A stretch of DNA of 64,000 nucleotides from Pestalotiopsis fici W106-1 (lineage: Eukaryota > Ascomycota > Sordariomycetes > Amphisphaeriales > Sporocadaceae): assembly GCF_000516985.1 (NCBI RefSeq), contig NW_006917094.1, positions 2,232,001 through 2,296,000 of the forward strand, in the 5' to 3' direction. The notes below the pieces were generated by a model, which did no database searches, was not told the origin of the DNA, and was given only the letters and a program-made list of their open reading frames with translations. Shown here in pieces: positions 1-11,547 of the stretch. Made by a program: the position numbers and the translations under genes. Each line of letters opens with the position of its first letter. The stretch's first letter is position 1.

Positions 1-1
1 T

Positions 2-1993
2 TTTGGCAATAACCACACTTTCTTATGGGAGCGATCGCAGCCTTACAACCAATCCACGGTCGACGAGGCCATGAAACACATTGACACGATAGAGGCCAAC
101 TATGGCGGCACTGAAATGTACGAAGCCGTCAAGGACATCTTCGGCCGCCGATACCGGGACACAAACCTCGAGGTGTTTCTCATCACCGACGGCCAGATCT
201 GGAATCAGCAGCAACTGTTACAACTGATCAACCAACATGTGTCCGAGAGCGACGGGGCGATCCGTCTGTTCAGTCTTGGCATTGGCTCTGGCGCCAGCCA
301 CTCCCTTATCGAAGGTGTCGCTCGCGCCGGGCAGGGCTTCTCTCAGTCCGTCGCCGACCGTGAGCAAATGGGATCGAAAGTCGTCCGAATGCTCAAGGGC
401 GCACTCTTTCCTCACGTCAAAGACTACTCCTTGGAGCTCAAGGGAACCTCCAGCAGTTCAGCTGACGATGACTTTGAGATGATTGAGAAAGCATCTAATG
501 TTTCGGGCACGGAAGATTTGGCAGATTCGCCAGCAACAATCACAGATGAACCTATCCCGCAGACACGGTCGCTATTCGACCCCTCGGTTGGCACTGGTAC
601 AGAGATTCAAGACACCGAGTTCGCAACCGAGCCTTCACGTCTCCCTGATATTGAGATTCCACAGCTGCTCCAGGCACCATCCAATATCCCACCGTTGTTC
701 CCTTTCAGCCGTACAAGTGTCTACCTTCTCCTATCTTCTGATACGCCCACTCCGGGCTCTGTGATCCTGCGCGGCTCTTCGTCGCATGGACCTCTCGTAC
801 TCGAGATCCCCATCACGGTACCAAAGGACAAGGGTGAGACTATTCATCAACTCGCGGCCAAAAAGGCAGTCGGTGAGCTTGAGGAAGGCAGAGGTTGGAT
901 CTACAATGCCAAGGAAAAGGGTCCAGAAGGTCAGCTCTTGAAACAAAAATATGATAGCGTCTTCCAAGACATGGTCAAGCGCGAGGCTGTTCGCCTGGGC
1001 GTCCAGTATCAAGTTGGGGGCAAGTGGTGCTCTTTTGTCGCTACCGAAGCAAATGGCAAAGAGGCGACAGAGCAGCGCGCACCGTCCTCGGCACCGAAGA
1101 GCCTGCAGCAATCTCCGGGCCAAATGATGCAAGCAATGCAGAGGCAGCAGAGTCCTGGTAGTCGGCCACTTGGGCAATCCCCGGCAACGTTGATGATGCA
1201 GCGGGCAACTGGGGCGTTCGGGGCCGGGCCGTCGCAGCGGTCGTCAATGCTACAAGGCTTGGAACAGTCGAGGGCTTCGCCGAAAGCGAAGATGAAGCGA
1301 GCACGAATGGGGCCACAGCAAACCATGCTCGCCGGCCAGGTTCAGCAAACTCAGGCCCAATTTGGTGCAGCCATGCCAATGAGCCCTGTCGGTTCTGCAT
1401 TATTCGGCTCCGCTTCTGCCGCCTCCTATTCCTCGGCTGCACCCACCACCGACACTCGTTCCAGTGATGGGCTGCAAAACTTCGACTTTGACTCCTTCCT
1501 TCACCAACCAGCCGAGGTGGAGGAAGAAGCCGAAGAAGACGAAGAGGTCGTAGCAAAGAAGGCAATGCTGCTCCTTGGAGGATCTCCGACTTCTTCCTTC
1601 TCTTCGGCTGGTCCGTGGGGGAAACCGGCTTCCCCGATACCTGTCCCATGGGTACCGTCCGCCGACCCGATTCAGGATCTAGCCATTCTCCAAAACTTTG
1701 AAGGATACTGGACATGGGACGAGAAGCTGTCTGCCATAATGGGCACCACCGAGCAGGAAATCAAAGGCTGGATCGACGCATCCCTGGCGGCCAAGCTGAG
1801 TTCCAGAGACGCCACCGCCACGGTTTGTGTCATTGCTTGGCTGCGCAAGATGAAGGCGGATGAAAAGGATACTTGGGAGCTGATTGTGGAAAAGGCCCTG
1901 GACTGGATCAAGAGTGAGTTTGGCGAGACGTCTGGACAGGAAATTATTGCCTGTATCCCCGTCATGGAAAAGGCTTTCTACAAGGCCCCGTGA
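2..1993 (+). CDS. VIT/VWA-domain protein, 3' part (5' end outside window)
   Basis: The reading frame is open from base 2 to the stop at 1991-1993, about 663 residues, so the gene starts upstream of the window. The visible N-terminus is the second half of a von Willebrand A domain: a Tyr-Gly-Gly-Thr-Glu segment, a hydrophobic strand ending in Thr-Asp-Gly, and a strand ending in Gly-Ile-Gly. A beta-rich segment follows (bases about 700-1050), then a Gln/Ser/Pro/Met-rich linker (1080-1480), an acidic stretch (about 1520-1550), and a conserved helical C-terminus (1680-1990). This order matches the fungal relatives of vertebrate VWA5A-type proteins, which begin with a VIT domain; that domain would lie outside the window. 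The cellular role is unknown and the protein is presumably cytosolic. I saw no intron in the visible part. Confidence 0.85.
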   Translation, partial: FGNNHTFLWERSQPYNQSTVDEAMKHIDTIEANYGGTEMYEAVKDIFGRRYRDTNLEVFLITDGQIWNQQQLLQLINQHVSESDGAIRLFSLGIGSGASHSLIEGVARAGQGFSQSVADREQMGSKVVRMLKGALFPHVKDYSLELKGTSSSSADDDFEMIEKASNVSGTEDLADSPATITDEPIPQTRSLFDPSVGTGTEIQDTEFATEPSRLPDIEIPQLLQAPSNIPPLFPFSRTSVYLLLSSDTPTPGSVILRGSSSHGPLVLEIPITVPKDKGETIHQLAAKKAVGELEEGRGWIYNAKEKGPEGQLLKQKYDSVFQDMVKREAVRLGVQYQVGGKWCSFVATEANGKEATEQRAPSSAPKSLQQSPGQMMQAMQRQQSPGSRPLGQSPATLMMQRATGAFGAGPSQRSSMLQGLEQSRASPKAKMKRARMGPQQTMLAGQVQQTQAQFGAAMPMSPVGSALFGSASAASYSSAAPTTDTRSSDGLQNFDFDSFLHQPAEVEEEAEEDEEVVAKKAMLLLGGSPTSSFSSAGPWGKPASPIPVPWVPSADPIQDLAILQNFEGYWTWDEKLSAIMGTTEQEIKGWIDASLAAKLSSRDATATVCVIAWLRKMKADEKDTWELIVEKALDWIKSEFGETSGQEIIACIPVMEKAFYKAP

Positions 1994-2167
1994 TTACATG
2001 CGGGCAATCTGATGACACGGAAATTGGGACTGGGACACTCATTGCAATTCATTCAGAAAAAGGAAATTATGGACATTTAATTTGAGGTAATTCGGCAATG
2101 GGGATAATTTCTGATTGGAGTTTGGGCAATGCTAGGTATCGATATGACATCCAATGATGAATAATTC

Positions 2168-4679
2168 TTATGAAGTGTCCGCTAGGCTTGGCGGCCGGTC
2201 TTCGATTTTCGTGCCCCAGCCTGACTCGCTGCTGCCAAGAGTAATCTCCAAAGTCCATCCTTGAGTAAACAACTCATGGCCAATCCAATTCCTGGTCCAG
2301 GCCTCGCCATTGACGGTCACGTTTTGGATATAGATATTTTCGTATGACGGATCGAACCCAACAGTCTTGATCGTGGCCGTGTTTCCAGTGAGACCGTTTT
2401 TGATGCTAACCTCCTCAAAGAACGGAGCCGAGATGAGATAGACGTTCTGACCGGCAATGGGGAAGAGTCCGAGCAGGCCAAAGGCAACAAAAGCTCCCAT
2501 GGAACCGCTGTCATCATTGCCAGGCAGGCCTCCATTTGTGTTATTGAACGCAGATGGGATATAGGTATGCAGACGCTTGGTGGAGAGAGCGGGTCGGCCG
2601 GCGTAGTGATACAAATAGACGGTACTGAATACAGGCTCATTCGAGATATCAGCCAGACCAGACGTGTGAAAGTAGTCCAATCTTGAGATGAAAGACTCAT
2701 CGCCACCCATGAAATTAATCAGTGAGGAGATTTGCTGAGGAACAAGGCTGTTACAGAATTAGTTTATGACCCATAGATAGAACGTATACAACTTACAATT
2801 GATACTGCCAGATACTTGCCTCAAAGGTCTCTGATGGATTGGTGGTGAGCGAACAGAAACCTGCCAAAGCTGAGCAAGCAATAGGATCTTGATAGCCCCA
2901 GGTGCCGTTCATGTATTTTGGCTGGAAGAAGCCAGTGAAGCCCGAGTCGTTTCCCCTAATTATCGACGTTTGATCTTCTCTCCATAGATTCTTCCAGTTG
3001 GTGCTTCTCTGAATATATTTGTCGTATAAATCAGTCTTGCCAAGGCCTTCCGCTAGTGTCGCCAGACAGTAGTCGTTGTACGCATACTCTAATGTTCTGG
3101 AGATGCTCCTAGAGTTGGTACCAAAACCGATGGGGTCGTAATCAAGATAGGGAATGTAGTTGAGGCTCTTCCAGCTTTGTAGTCCACCTCGTCCGTGATA
3201 CGACCATTCCAGGGGCTCTACCTCGGCGTCTTGGACAATGGCCTCGAGAGCATGATTCCAGTCAATGCCAGTCAAGTTCTTGACCCACGCGTCGACAAGC
3301 ACTACATCAGCATTGGATCCGCCTTGTGTCCAGCCGTCACAAAGACTCATGTGACAATCCGGGAGCCAGCCCTCATTTTGATAGATATCGATCAAGTTGT
3401 TGACCATTTGACCCTGCGCCACAGGGTCAACAATGGTGAGTAGTGGATGCTGAACACGAAAGGCATCCCATAGACAGTAGTAAGAGTCGAAGTACGGCAC
3501 ATCAGAGTCCCATTTAGGGTTCTCACCCGTGTAGTTCTGGGGGTTGATCATTGACCGATACACACCGCTCCAAAAGTTGGTCTGCAGGTCTGTACTAGCA
3601 CCGCCGGGGGTGACTGTGATTGGGCTCAATTGACTTCGCCATGCATCTTGAGTTTCCGTAACAAGACGATCAAAGTCGTTCAATGGATCTGGAATCTCGG
3701 TCTCTGCACGATTGCAGGCTTGTTCCGTGCTGATGAAGCTGATTCCCATGCGCGCAGTGAGGGTGCTGTTGGCGGGATTATTGAATCGAACCCAGCCGCC
3801 AGCCTCGATGTAAAATAGGTTGAAGCCTCGGGTGACGTACAAGTCTTTGGGCTCCGTTCCGGCACGATTATTGACCCAGACTCCATTGTCAAAAACGTCG
3901 GCGCCATAAAAGTCTACACAAAAGTGCATGACATAGGACCCTGCGCCAAAACTGGGGAGAAAAGTGCCATTGCCTCGCATCTGTCCGGTCGTGGCATCGA
4001 CGCTGACTGAGGCATTCTGTCGGCTCTGCCACAAATCCGACAGATCCAAAAGTACGAGCGAGTGCTGTGTACTATTGCTGGCCGGGAACTGAAAGTGATA
4101 AAGAGCAGCATGGTCACTCGACGTCATCTCGGTCTTGATACCATTGGTGAGCTCCACGGAAAAGTGGCCAGGGCTCGCAACGACACTGCTTGCCACATAC
4201 GGCGTGGCTCGGTCGCCCAGTCTGAACTGGCAAGCATCGACCTCGTCACTAGGGCATAGTTGCGGGAACAGGGCAAAGTTTCCCAGACTCGGATTGCCTC
4301 CTGTACCCGAGTCGTGGACCGAGCTGAAGCCGGTGATGTTGGACCCATCTGTGGAAAAGCCGCCGGTATTTGCACCATCCACGTTCTAATGTCCCGCGCC
4401 ATGTCAGTGGCACATTTTTACTCGAGCTTTTCCCAGGGGAAAGAAGATAAAGACAACAGAAATACTTACAGCTACCGGCTTCGCCAATCCATATGGTCTG
4501 GTGGCTCCAGCAAAGACATTGCCTCCGTTTGTGCTGCCAATCAATGGATTGATATACTGTAAAACGTCAAAGTCCGAGTCGGCGGCAGCCCTGGCAAACC
4601 AGTAAAAGCATAATAAGAGGATCCAGGTGAGGGAAGTCGGTGGAGAACCCCGGATTCTAGCAGCCGGCAGCTCCATCAT
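2168..4679 (-). CDS. Secreted GH92 alpha-1,2-mannosidase
   Basis: Three exons, complement(4679..4470, 4385..2797, 2747..2168), encode 792 residues. Donors are GTAAGT-like and both splice phases agree. Residues about 18-35 form a hydrophobic segment ending in Ala-Arg-Ala-Ala-Ala, a signal peptide or anchor. The mature start has the GH92 hallmarks: Tyr-Ile-Asn-Pro-Leu-Ile-Gly, then Gly-Gly-Asn-Val-Phe-Ala-Gly-Ala and Arg-Pro-Tyr-Gly. After the first intron come Asn-Ile-Thr-Gly-Phe-Ser and His-Asp-Ser-Gly-Thr-Gly-Gly. The family usually holds calcium-dependent exo-mannosidases acting on alpha-linked mannose of N-glycans or fungal mannan. Length is normal for the family. Near the end, Gly-Asn-Asp-Asp-Ser-Gly-Ser-Met-Gly-Ala is a recognisable GH92 active-site segment. 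There are many Asn-X-Ser/Thr sites, consistent with secretion. Confidence 0.93.
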
Positions 4680-5732
4680 TGGCGGGCAGCTTCTTCACTC
4701 CAATGCAAACCGCCCAGACATGCGATGCCAGATTATGGAGATATGTGCGTAGAATGTACGGAAATGTTGCAAGAATGCGGCGTTGCAGAAAAGAGATACA
4801 AAGCCTATTATTTATTGTTCATCATCGAGAGTTACCTCTGTTACCAGCGAGTCGCTCACCGCAAGGTTGCATGACCTGCCGATTCCAGACCAAACAGATG
4901 CACGACTCGACCTGCAGCGGTTGTTTTTGTTCGCTGCTCGCTCGACTCGATGGTTGTAGTTCCTCGTAGCATGATGTAATGCCGTCACCCGACCAAGGCT
5001 CTGCCCCCGCATACCAGCATGCAATGCTACCTTGGGATGATCCGAGCACTGCGACGGGAATAATTCATCATGTATCAATTGATGGAGGCAGTCGGTATGA
5101 TCATCTTCAATAAGTGTAAAACGCAAAAGTAGTAAATGGTTTAGAGTATATAAATAAGGTGTTGTTTTGGCTTGTTTGGTCCTTAAAACTCGGCTTTCAT
5201 CAGGGCAGAATGCAGTGCCAGAGCATCCTTCATCCATTAGATGAAATGTACATTTGAAAGTGCAAAAGACTCTCTATCGCATAAGAACAATAGTTTGGGC
5301 GCTCTGGCAATAAGTAACACTGAAGCTTCAGGTTGTGAAAATCCCTTGGTGCGTTCTTATAACGCTAATCAACGTATTACAGCACTATGCTACTAGATTT
5401 AGCCGCTGCTAATCACTGCCATGCAGCCATTGCGCTCTTGTTCTGGGCTTCGGCCCCACGGAAGGGTGTGCGTGTGTGTGGCACGACGTCCTTATAACGC
5501 GCCGGATTCATTATCGCTATGGTATAAGTAAGCCAGATTTTTTTTATTGCTGGAAGAGCTAGTGTATATTTGCAGATAGAGAAAGGAGAAGAGAGAGTCA
5601 ATCAAGAACATAGAACTTGTATCATCAGGATCAGATTCCCAGGGGAGTGCCTCCTTTATGATCAATAGCGCTGAGATATTCAACCTCGGAGTCGATTAAT
5701 AATTTCTACTCATATTATATGTTGGAGCGAAA
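4680..5732. other. Intergenic spacer upstream of GH92
   Basis: About 1.05 kb between two minus-strand genes. It should contain the GH92 promoter (next to 4680) and the HRI1 terminator (next to 5732). Small open frames here have no protein-like composition, and I saw no repeat or RNA gene. Confidence 0.6.
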
Positions 5733-6513
5733 TTATTCTGACTCGATAACAGTCCATGTGCGACCGCTGTACTCAAAAGTAGTCCCCTTGGCCTTGTTCC
5801 AGTTATCCAGCACATGCTCACACGGGATCTGAGTACTCTTATTGACATTCTTACTCATATACCATCCGCGGTCCTGGCGCCATTCCCACCTCTCTGCAGT
5901 GATAGCATCGCCATCCCGCAAAAGCCCTTGGCAGTACTTGCCCAGCTTGACCACGCGACCACGCTGAGCTGCGCCGTCATTGCCTTGGTAATCAAGAACC
6001 ACGATATGGCTACCGGTATCGCTGGGGACAGCTTTGGGCTCCTCATCATTCCATATTTCCTCATAGTCAGTCTGGAGACCCGTTTCCGGGTTCATCATGG
6101 TACCTTCTTCAAGGACCCGATTCCCGTCAAGTGGCGACATGTATCCTTCATCCGTCGCATTTTCCACATCCAATGTTCGGGAGTCGATCCAGTGTACCCA
6201 TTGTGAACGTGTCGCATCGGGCCCTCTTTCTGGAATTGCGACGCTTGAAGACGTGCCTGCCATGGCCCAGTCAAGGCGCTCCAGCGGGACTTTATTTAAA
6301 ACATGTAAGTACAATCACGTGTATCGATCAAGTCTGGACACGAAGCGCTTCGCAAGAAATCTCACCTTCATCTTTGGATTCAGCCTTCTCAGGATTAAAA
6401 ATTCTTAAATCGACAAAGCGCTTCTCTGGAGAAGTGAGCACAATTGTCGTAGTAGCTTCGGTGGCTTCTTCCGGGAGCCAACGAATTGACTCGCGAATGG
6501 ATATGCTAGCCAT
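5733..6513 (-). CDS. HRI1: HRI1 family protein
   Basis: Two exons, complement(6513..6366, 6289..5733), encode 234 residues. The intron (donor GTGAGA, acceptor AAAG) joins in phase 1 and gives Lys-Asp-Glu-Val-Pro-Leu-Glu-Arg-Leu-Asp-Trp-Ala. The N-terminus (Ser-Ile-Arg-Trp-Leu-Pro, a Thr-rich strand, Arg-Phe-Val-Asp-Leu-Arg-Ile) and the Trp-Ala-Met-Ala-Gly-Thr-Ser motif are typical of the HRI1 family. That family is a double beta-barrel protein named in yeast for interaction with the casein kinase Hrr25. Its biochemical role is unsettled. The C-terminus (Trp-Glu-Trp-Arg, then a Trp-Thr-Val-Ile-Glu end) also fits. There is no signal peptide or membrane segment, so it is probably cytosolic or nuclear. 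Confidence 0.85.
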
Positions 6514-7170
6514 TCTGTAGTAGTTTCCAGCTGTACTGACAGATTCCAGAGGAGAAAACTTAGTAAAATATGTTAATGGAAGAGATGTAAGATGTATTGG
6601 TGCTAAAAAGAAGTGTGTTGGCCACGAGCAATCAATAGAGCTCGGGTCCGCGATCTCGGGTTGGGGAAAGGATTAGTCTGCTGGGAACCGGTAAGACCAG
6701 GCAGTACTGGGTGGGCACAAAGAGTAGATAGCTGTCAGGCTCGGAAATAGTACGCGTTATATCAAGAAGTTCCGACGCTGAATAGAACCGATAAGAAACG
6801 TGTCCACAGATGTATTTGAAATCGAATTGACCACTGCCGATATCTTTATCGTGAAGAGAGTCACTGCCATTCCCCCACATTTGAGATATCTACGGAACTC
6901 AATGGCACTAACAGGCGAGCTCTTAGGCGGTCCACTTCCAGCGATAGAATCTCCAGATTGATGCCCAAAGCGGAAGTAGCTTGGAGAATTGATCGCTCCA
7001 GATCTTAACCCAAACAGGCATTAATTTGGAGAAGATATAGGAATCCATTTCACCAGATATGAAAGTGCGCCGTGAAAAACAAAGACATATATAGTCAGAA
7101 AAGGAAGCATGCTTTGAAACACTTTTCGTATGGAATCTCGCATATCTCTTACTGGGGCATATTTTTCAAC
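6514..7170. other. Divergent spacer between HRI1 and the P450 gene
   Basis: 657 nt between the HRI1 start (-) and the P450 start (+). It contains a TATATAG box at 7088 and two ATGs upstream of the P450 start (7109 and 7130). I saw no gene in it. Confidence 0.6.
7088..7094 (+). promoter_or_regulatory. Candidate TATA box of the P450 gene
   Basis: TATATAG lies 77 nt before the first in-frame ATG (7171). That spacing suits a fungal core promoter. Judged by position and sequence only. Confidence 0.4.
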
Positions 7171-8907
7171 ATGCTTTCTTTCAATGTGCTCGGGTGCGCT
7201 CTCATACTATGTGTCGTCGTCTTCTCCTGGAGGCGGTTCACCTCGCCATTATGGGTTGTCCCAGGCCCATTCTTGTCTCGATTCACATCAGTCCCTCTAC
7301 GCTGGCATGATTTCCGAGCAAATCGAACACCATATATACACAAGCTGCATCTCACTTATGGGCCTGCAGTGCTGATTGCTCCCAATGAAGTGTCATTCAC
7401 GTCCTTTGAAGCCGTCAAGGAGATTTACGGATCATCGGGTAGCGGATACGAGAAATCCAACTTTTACAATCTTTTCACCGTTTTTGGCCGAAGGTTCGTG
7501 GGTCAAGAGCCTTGGTGCGGCCTCTTTAACTAATACTAATTAGAACCATGTTCTCGACACTCGACAAGACAAGCGCAAGTGCTTTTACTCATTGGGTTTT
7601 TGCTTTTAGTATTTCACTAACACGGTAAACTCATTAGCATGCGAAAAGGAAACGACTTCTTGCAGATAAGTATGCAAACAGCAATGTTATGAAGCCAGCT
7701 TCTTTGAGCGGAATTCAAAATCTGGTCACAGAGTTTGCTCGGCAGTGCGAGGATGGTGCAACGAGTGTGGACATTTATGTAAGATCCACGATATGCCTCC
7801 ATCGACTCGGAAAATATTTATATGGTAATCGCAGGTAAAACTTCATGCATTCGCGTGTGATGGTGTTACACATCACTTGTTTCATCCTTACGGCACAGAT
7901 TGCCTACGGAGTCGGACAGACCAAGAAATAATGCACCAAGTCAACACTGACGACAGTCTTCAAAGCAAGTAAACATCCTGTTCTCTACGAGGTGACTGAA
8001 ACTGATCAGATTAAAGGCCGCCTTCTCATCTTGCATGCTCCGACCATCTACCGATATGCATCCAAGATCATTAACCTGTTCTTTGAAGCCCGCGCCACGC
8101 CTTTGGCTGATGCGTTTGTCCTTCAGAGATCCAGGTACCCCGACACGGCAGAGTTCACTCTCTTGAGTCGACTTCGCGAAAAGCTTGGTGACCAATTGAC
8201 CGAAATCGATGTCAGCGCGGAGTGTCTTGATCACATGGTCGCAGGTATCGACACTACGGGCGATGTATTATGCTTCCTCATGTGGGAGCTTTCTCAACCT
8301 CGATCAGAGCACCATCAGGCTCGGCTAAGGGAGGAACTACTACGAAACCCTACTGAAGCATTTGATAAGCTTCCATATCTCGATTCTGTGGTGCAAGAAG
8401 GGCTCAGATGTTTTCCGGCAATCCCAATGTCTTTGCCTCGCGTCGTACCCGACGGCGGACGCGTGATTGACAATGTTCAAGTTCCTGGGGGCACCATTGT
8501 CAGCTGCCAGGCGCACTCTGTGCAACGACACAACGAACACGTTTTCCCCGACCCGGATCGCTTCGATCCCGGCAGATGGATGTCATCCAAGGGAGCTGAT
8601 GAAAGAAAGAGGCACATTTTTGCTTTCTCTTACGGCGGACGCGGGTGTGTCGGCAAACAGTGAGTACTTGATCTTCCCAGTAACTTAACCAGTTGGTACC
8701 TCATAGAACTAAACAAGAATCCCCAGTCTTGCTGTCGCAGAGATGAAGCTTCTCTTGCGAGAGGTCTACTCTCGCCTGCAAAGTATACCAGATCCCACTA
8801 TGAGCGATGATTCAATGAGGTCTCATGATCAAATCATCTCGGCACGGCCCTACGGGCAAAAGTGTCTATTGCACTTCATGCGTGCTTCGGAAAGCAATTG
8901 TCCATAA
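7171..8907 (+). CDS. Cytochrome P450 monooxygenase
   Basis: Six exons, join(7171..7493, 7544..7574, 7638..7778, 7835..7964, 8017..8659, 8727..8907), encode 482 residues, a normal P450 length. Residues about 4-20 are a membrane anchor followed by Arg-Arg and Pro-Gly-Pro. Landmarks: Leu-Asp-Lys-Thr then His-Ala-Lys-Arg-Lys-Arg (C-helix region), Ala-Gly-Ile-Asp-Thr-Thr (I-helix, residues 284-289), Glu-Gly-Leu-Arg (ExxR, 336-339), Asp-Arg-Phe-Asp-Pro-Gly-Arg-Trp, and the haem loop Phe-Ser-Tyr-Gly-Gly-Arg-Gly-Cys-Val-Gly with Cys419. Introns 2 and 4 begin GCAAGT (GC-AG type); the other three are GT-AG. It resembles fungal microsomal P450s related to benzoate or secondary-metabolite hydroxylases, but the substrate cannot be named. 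No backbone enzyme lies nearby; a Zn2Cys6 regulator follows on the same strand. Confidence 0.88.
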
Positions 8908-9486
8908 CCAATTGTTTGGACGGACCATGAAATCTGTAGCATTATCCATCCATGAACAAATTCGGTCAACCTTGAACATCCTGACGTTGAGTGCGTACTT
9001 CCGGTTTGCAAACTAAGTGTTCATCGTATCAGACACGAGTATCTTCGATCATAAAGATCAAGACTTGATATGAACCTTGTCATCATGCTATTGTAGCCTA
9101 GCACAGTGACTTGTCTACTTACAACGTGCAAGTACTAGCTCATATATCAAAACTTCGTATCTGTATGCGTGAGCCAAGTCACTAGCTACGTCTTTCTCTT
9201 CAAATAAAAATACAATATTCTATGTTCAGAATATAAAATCGTGTATATCAATAGAAAGGAATTGCGGAACGAGCGTCTCACAAGATGACTTGGAATGATA
9301 CGGTGCATAATACTAGATTTTGTCTCGTCATTAGATACTCTGATTCAGTATTTATCGTTTTAAAAGCTCTTCCGTTGGTGCTCTAGCGCATCTTCCGCGT
9401 TAACCGGCGTATCTCAGCGTTTCCCCGCCTGGCTCCATTTTGCTCAAAATAATGATCCTCCGACAACAGGGCCAAGTCACGTCCCA
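8908..9486. other. Spacer between the P450 and Zn2Cys6 genes
   Basis: AT-rich 579 nt holding the P450 3' end and the regulator's promoter. I saw no ORF with protein-like composition. Confidence 0.55.
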
Positions 9487-10920
9487 ATGAAAGGTATGTC
9501 TTGGTCTTCATCGACATCTTCATCTTTGTAATTAATCTGAGTAGGTTGTTATACGTGTGAGCGGCGCCGTATCCAGTGTGATCGTGCATCACCGAGCTGC
9601 CACAAGTGCTTAAAGAAAGGACTGAATTGCCCAGGATATGGCCGGCGCTTGAAATGGGCGGGAGGTGCAGCTTTACGTGGGCGCATGGCTGAATCGAATG
9701 TTGCCAAAGAGTCCAGTGTCTTCAGGAACCCAGGCAGCCCAGCATTGGACATCTTTCCCAACGTGCGGAACTCCTTCTACAACTCGATTGACAAGAAGAC
9801 GCTAGATAAGCTGGTGGTTCATTGGGAGAACAACATAGCGAGCAGGATGGTCTGGGTCGATTCTGATAAGAATCCCTACCGCATGTTTGTGGCGCCTTTG
9901 GCCTACACGGTACCCGTCGTAGGCTTGGCCATGGCCGCAGTCTCGTCTCAGCACGCATCGTCGCCTGCTGGGTATGAAGAGCTATCTCGCAAGGCGCGTG
10001 ATGAGGCCATCGATATGATATCGGCTTACGTCAAGAATATCACCAGCCACGTCCTGGCGGGCCATGATGTGGGGATGCAGTTGAACGAACAATCAGTCGA
10101 ACGAATGCTGGCGGCCATGCTGTTGCTGTCGTGCTACGAGATGACGGATAGCGGGAGCTCGGCAGCAGACTTTCATAGACGGGCTGCGAGGTCTCTTGTC
10201 AACACGTTCGAGACGACTAGGCACAAAAGAAGTGCTCTTTTCGAGTTCCTCCGAAATCAACTATCCATTCACGACGTAATGGCCTGCACTACATCTTTCC
10301 AACGATCGACCATGAAAGATGTCATTCTTCCCAGCCCGAAAGACCAGTCTGTTCTGTTCTCGTCTTTTCTAACATATCTGTATGATGTCACGTTACTTTC
10401 AAGTGAACTCCCATCTTCAAGGGCGCGGTCGGTGCGTCTTGGGCTATCACTACGTCACATACAGACACAGTTCGAGGTGGCCAGGGGAGAAACTCTGATG
10501 GCTTGTGGGCGCCTCATGATTGAGCCAGCAAGTCGACGCCGAGATTTTATTTGCGTCGTGAATATCATGCATTACGCCGCCATGCTCTACGCGGCGCGAT
10601 GCTTGGACCTGGGGTCGCCCCAGATCTGCTCTGGGTATCTGGATTCATTGTTTGACCAGATTGCCGCCATGTCGGTTGCCAAGGACTGGCTGCACTGTAT
10701 CGCGTGGGCGGTTTTCGTCGCCGGGACCGAATGTCACGGAGACGGTCGTCGGCAAGCTATCATAGCAGAACTGTATGACCAACTATGCGAGAATATGCGA
10801 TTCAGGAATTTTCACGATGCGATGCATTTCTTGCGCGATTTTTGGAATGGAACAGATGCAGACTGGCGATGGCTGGCTCGAGACTGGGAGTCGAGTGGCC
10901 ATGGTGTCTTGTTGTCATAG
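9487..10920 (+). CDS. Zn(II)2Cys6 transcription factor
   Basis: Two exons, join(9487..9493, 9545..10920), encode 460 residues. The first exon is only 7 nt (Met-Lys plus one base), with donor GTATGT and acceptor GAGTAG. Without the intron the frame meets a TGA at 9538, so splicing is needed to start the protein. Residues 4-31 are a complete binuclear zinc cluster, Cys4-x2-Cys7-x6-Cys14-x6-Cys21-x2-Cys24-x6-Cys31, with the usual basic Glu-Arg-Arg-Arg-Ile-Gln between Cys7 and Cys14. A basic linker follows (Gly-Arg-Arg-Leu-Lys-Trp). The rest is the helical fungal-specific regulatory region, a short type without the full middle homology region. It probably acts in the nucleus on CGG half-sites. 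The P450 immediately upstream is a natural candidate target, by inference only. Confidence 0.87.
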
Positions 10921-11547
10921 AGAGAGAGCAATAACGGCAGCCAAAGAAATACATGATGCCATTATAAGACCAGCCTTCTGGTATCCTGCCAAACAATTAT
11001 TGCCGTTGCTCTGTATAATCTGAAGGCCACAGCTGGACTAATTTCACAACTGGATGGAGCAAAATATCAATTTCAAATTTCAATGAGCTTCAAGTACACA
11101 TCTAATTGGATTCCAAAGTCGACTCTTGTAAAGTTCAAGCTACAAAGCAGAATGCGGCAAGTCAGTATAAATTGATAAATCCCGGCGCTACCCCCACTGG
11201 AAATTAGGTCGCAGTTAATCGCTGCTGACTGCCCACAGGGGATCTTGGTCACCTGACCCCGCGGAGGTTTGGTGTTAAACAGCGCCCGCCTACTGGGTGT
11301 TTCGCCACTCCACCAGGACTCATACAAGCTGCAGCTTAATGTTTCATCTACCGTTCCGTGTACGCGAAACATTCACTCATTCAATTATCATCAAATATCA
11401 CTATTCAATACATCAATCAAAATCAGTCAGCGATTAATCAGTTGTCGTTCCCAGAACGATTGCACCGACGTCTGTCAATTCTGCTGAACCTTTACCCATC
11501 AGCCGCGTCAATCGCAAGACTGCGCAAGACTGCGCAAGCTTGGCAAG
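10921..11547. other. Spacer and leader of the SWIM/RING gene
   Basis: 627 nt. From about 11370 to 11440 it is an A/C/T-rich, G-poor stretch typical of an unstructured fungal 5' leader before the ATG at 11548. Nothing else was recognised. Confidence 0.5.

Noticed and set aside
7171..8907. P450 as a pseudogene
   Set aside because: The apparent frame breaks disappear with five introns, two of GC-AG type, and every catalytic motif is intact.
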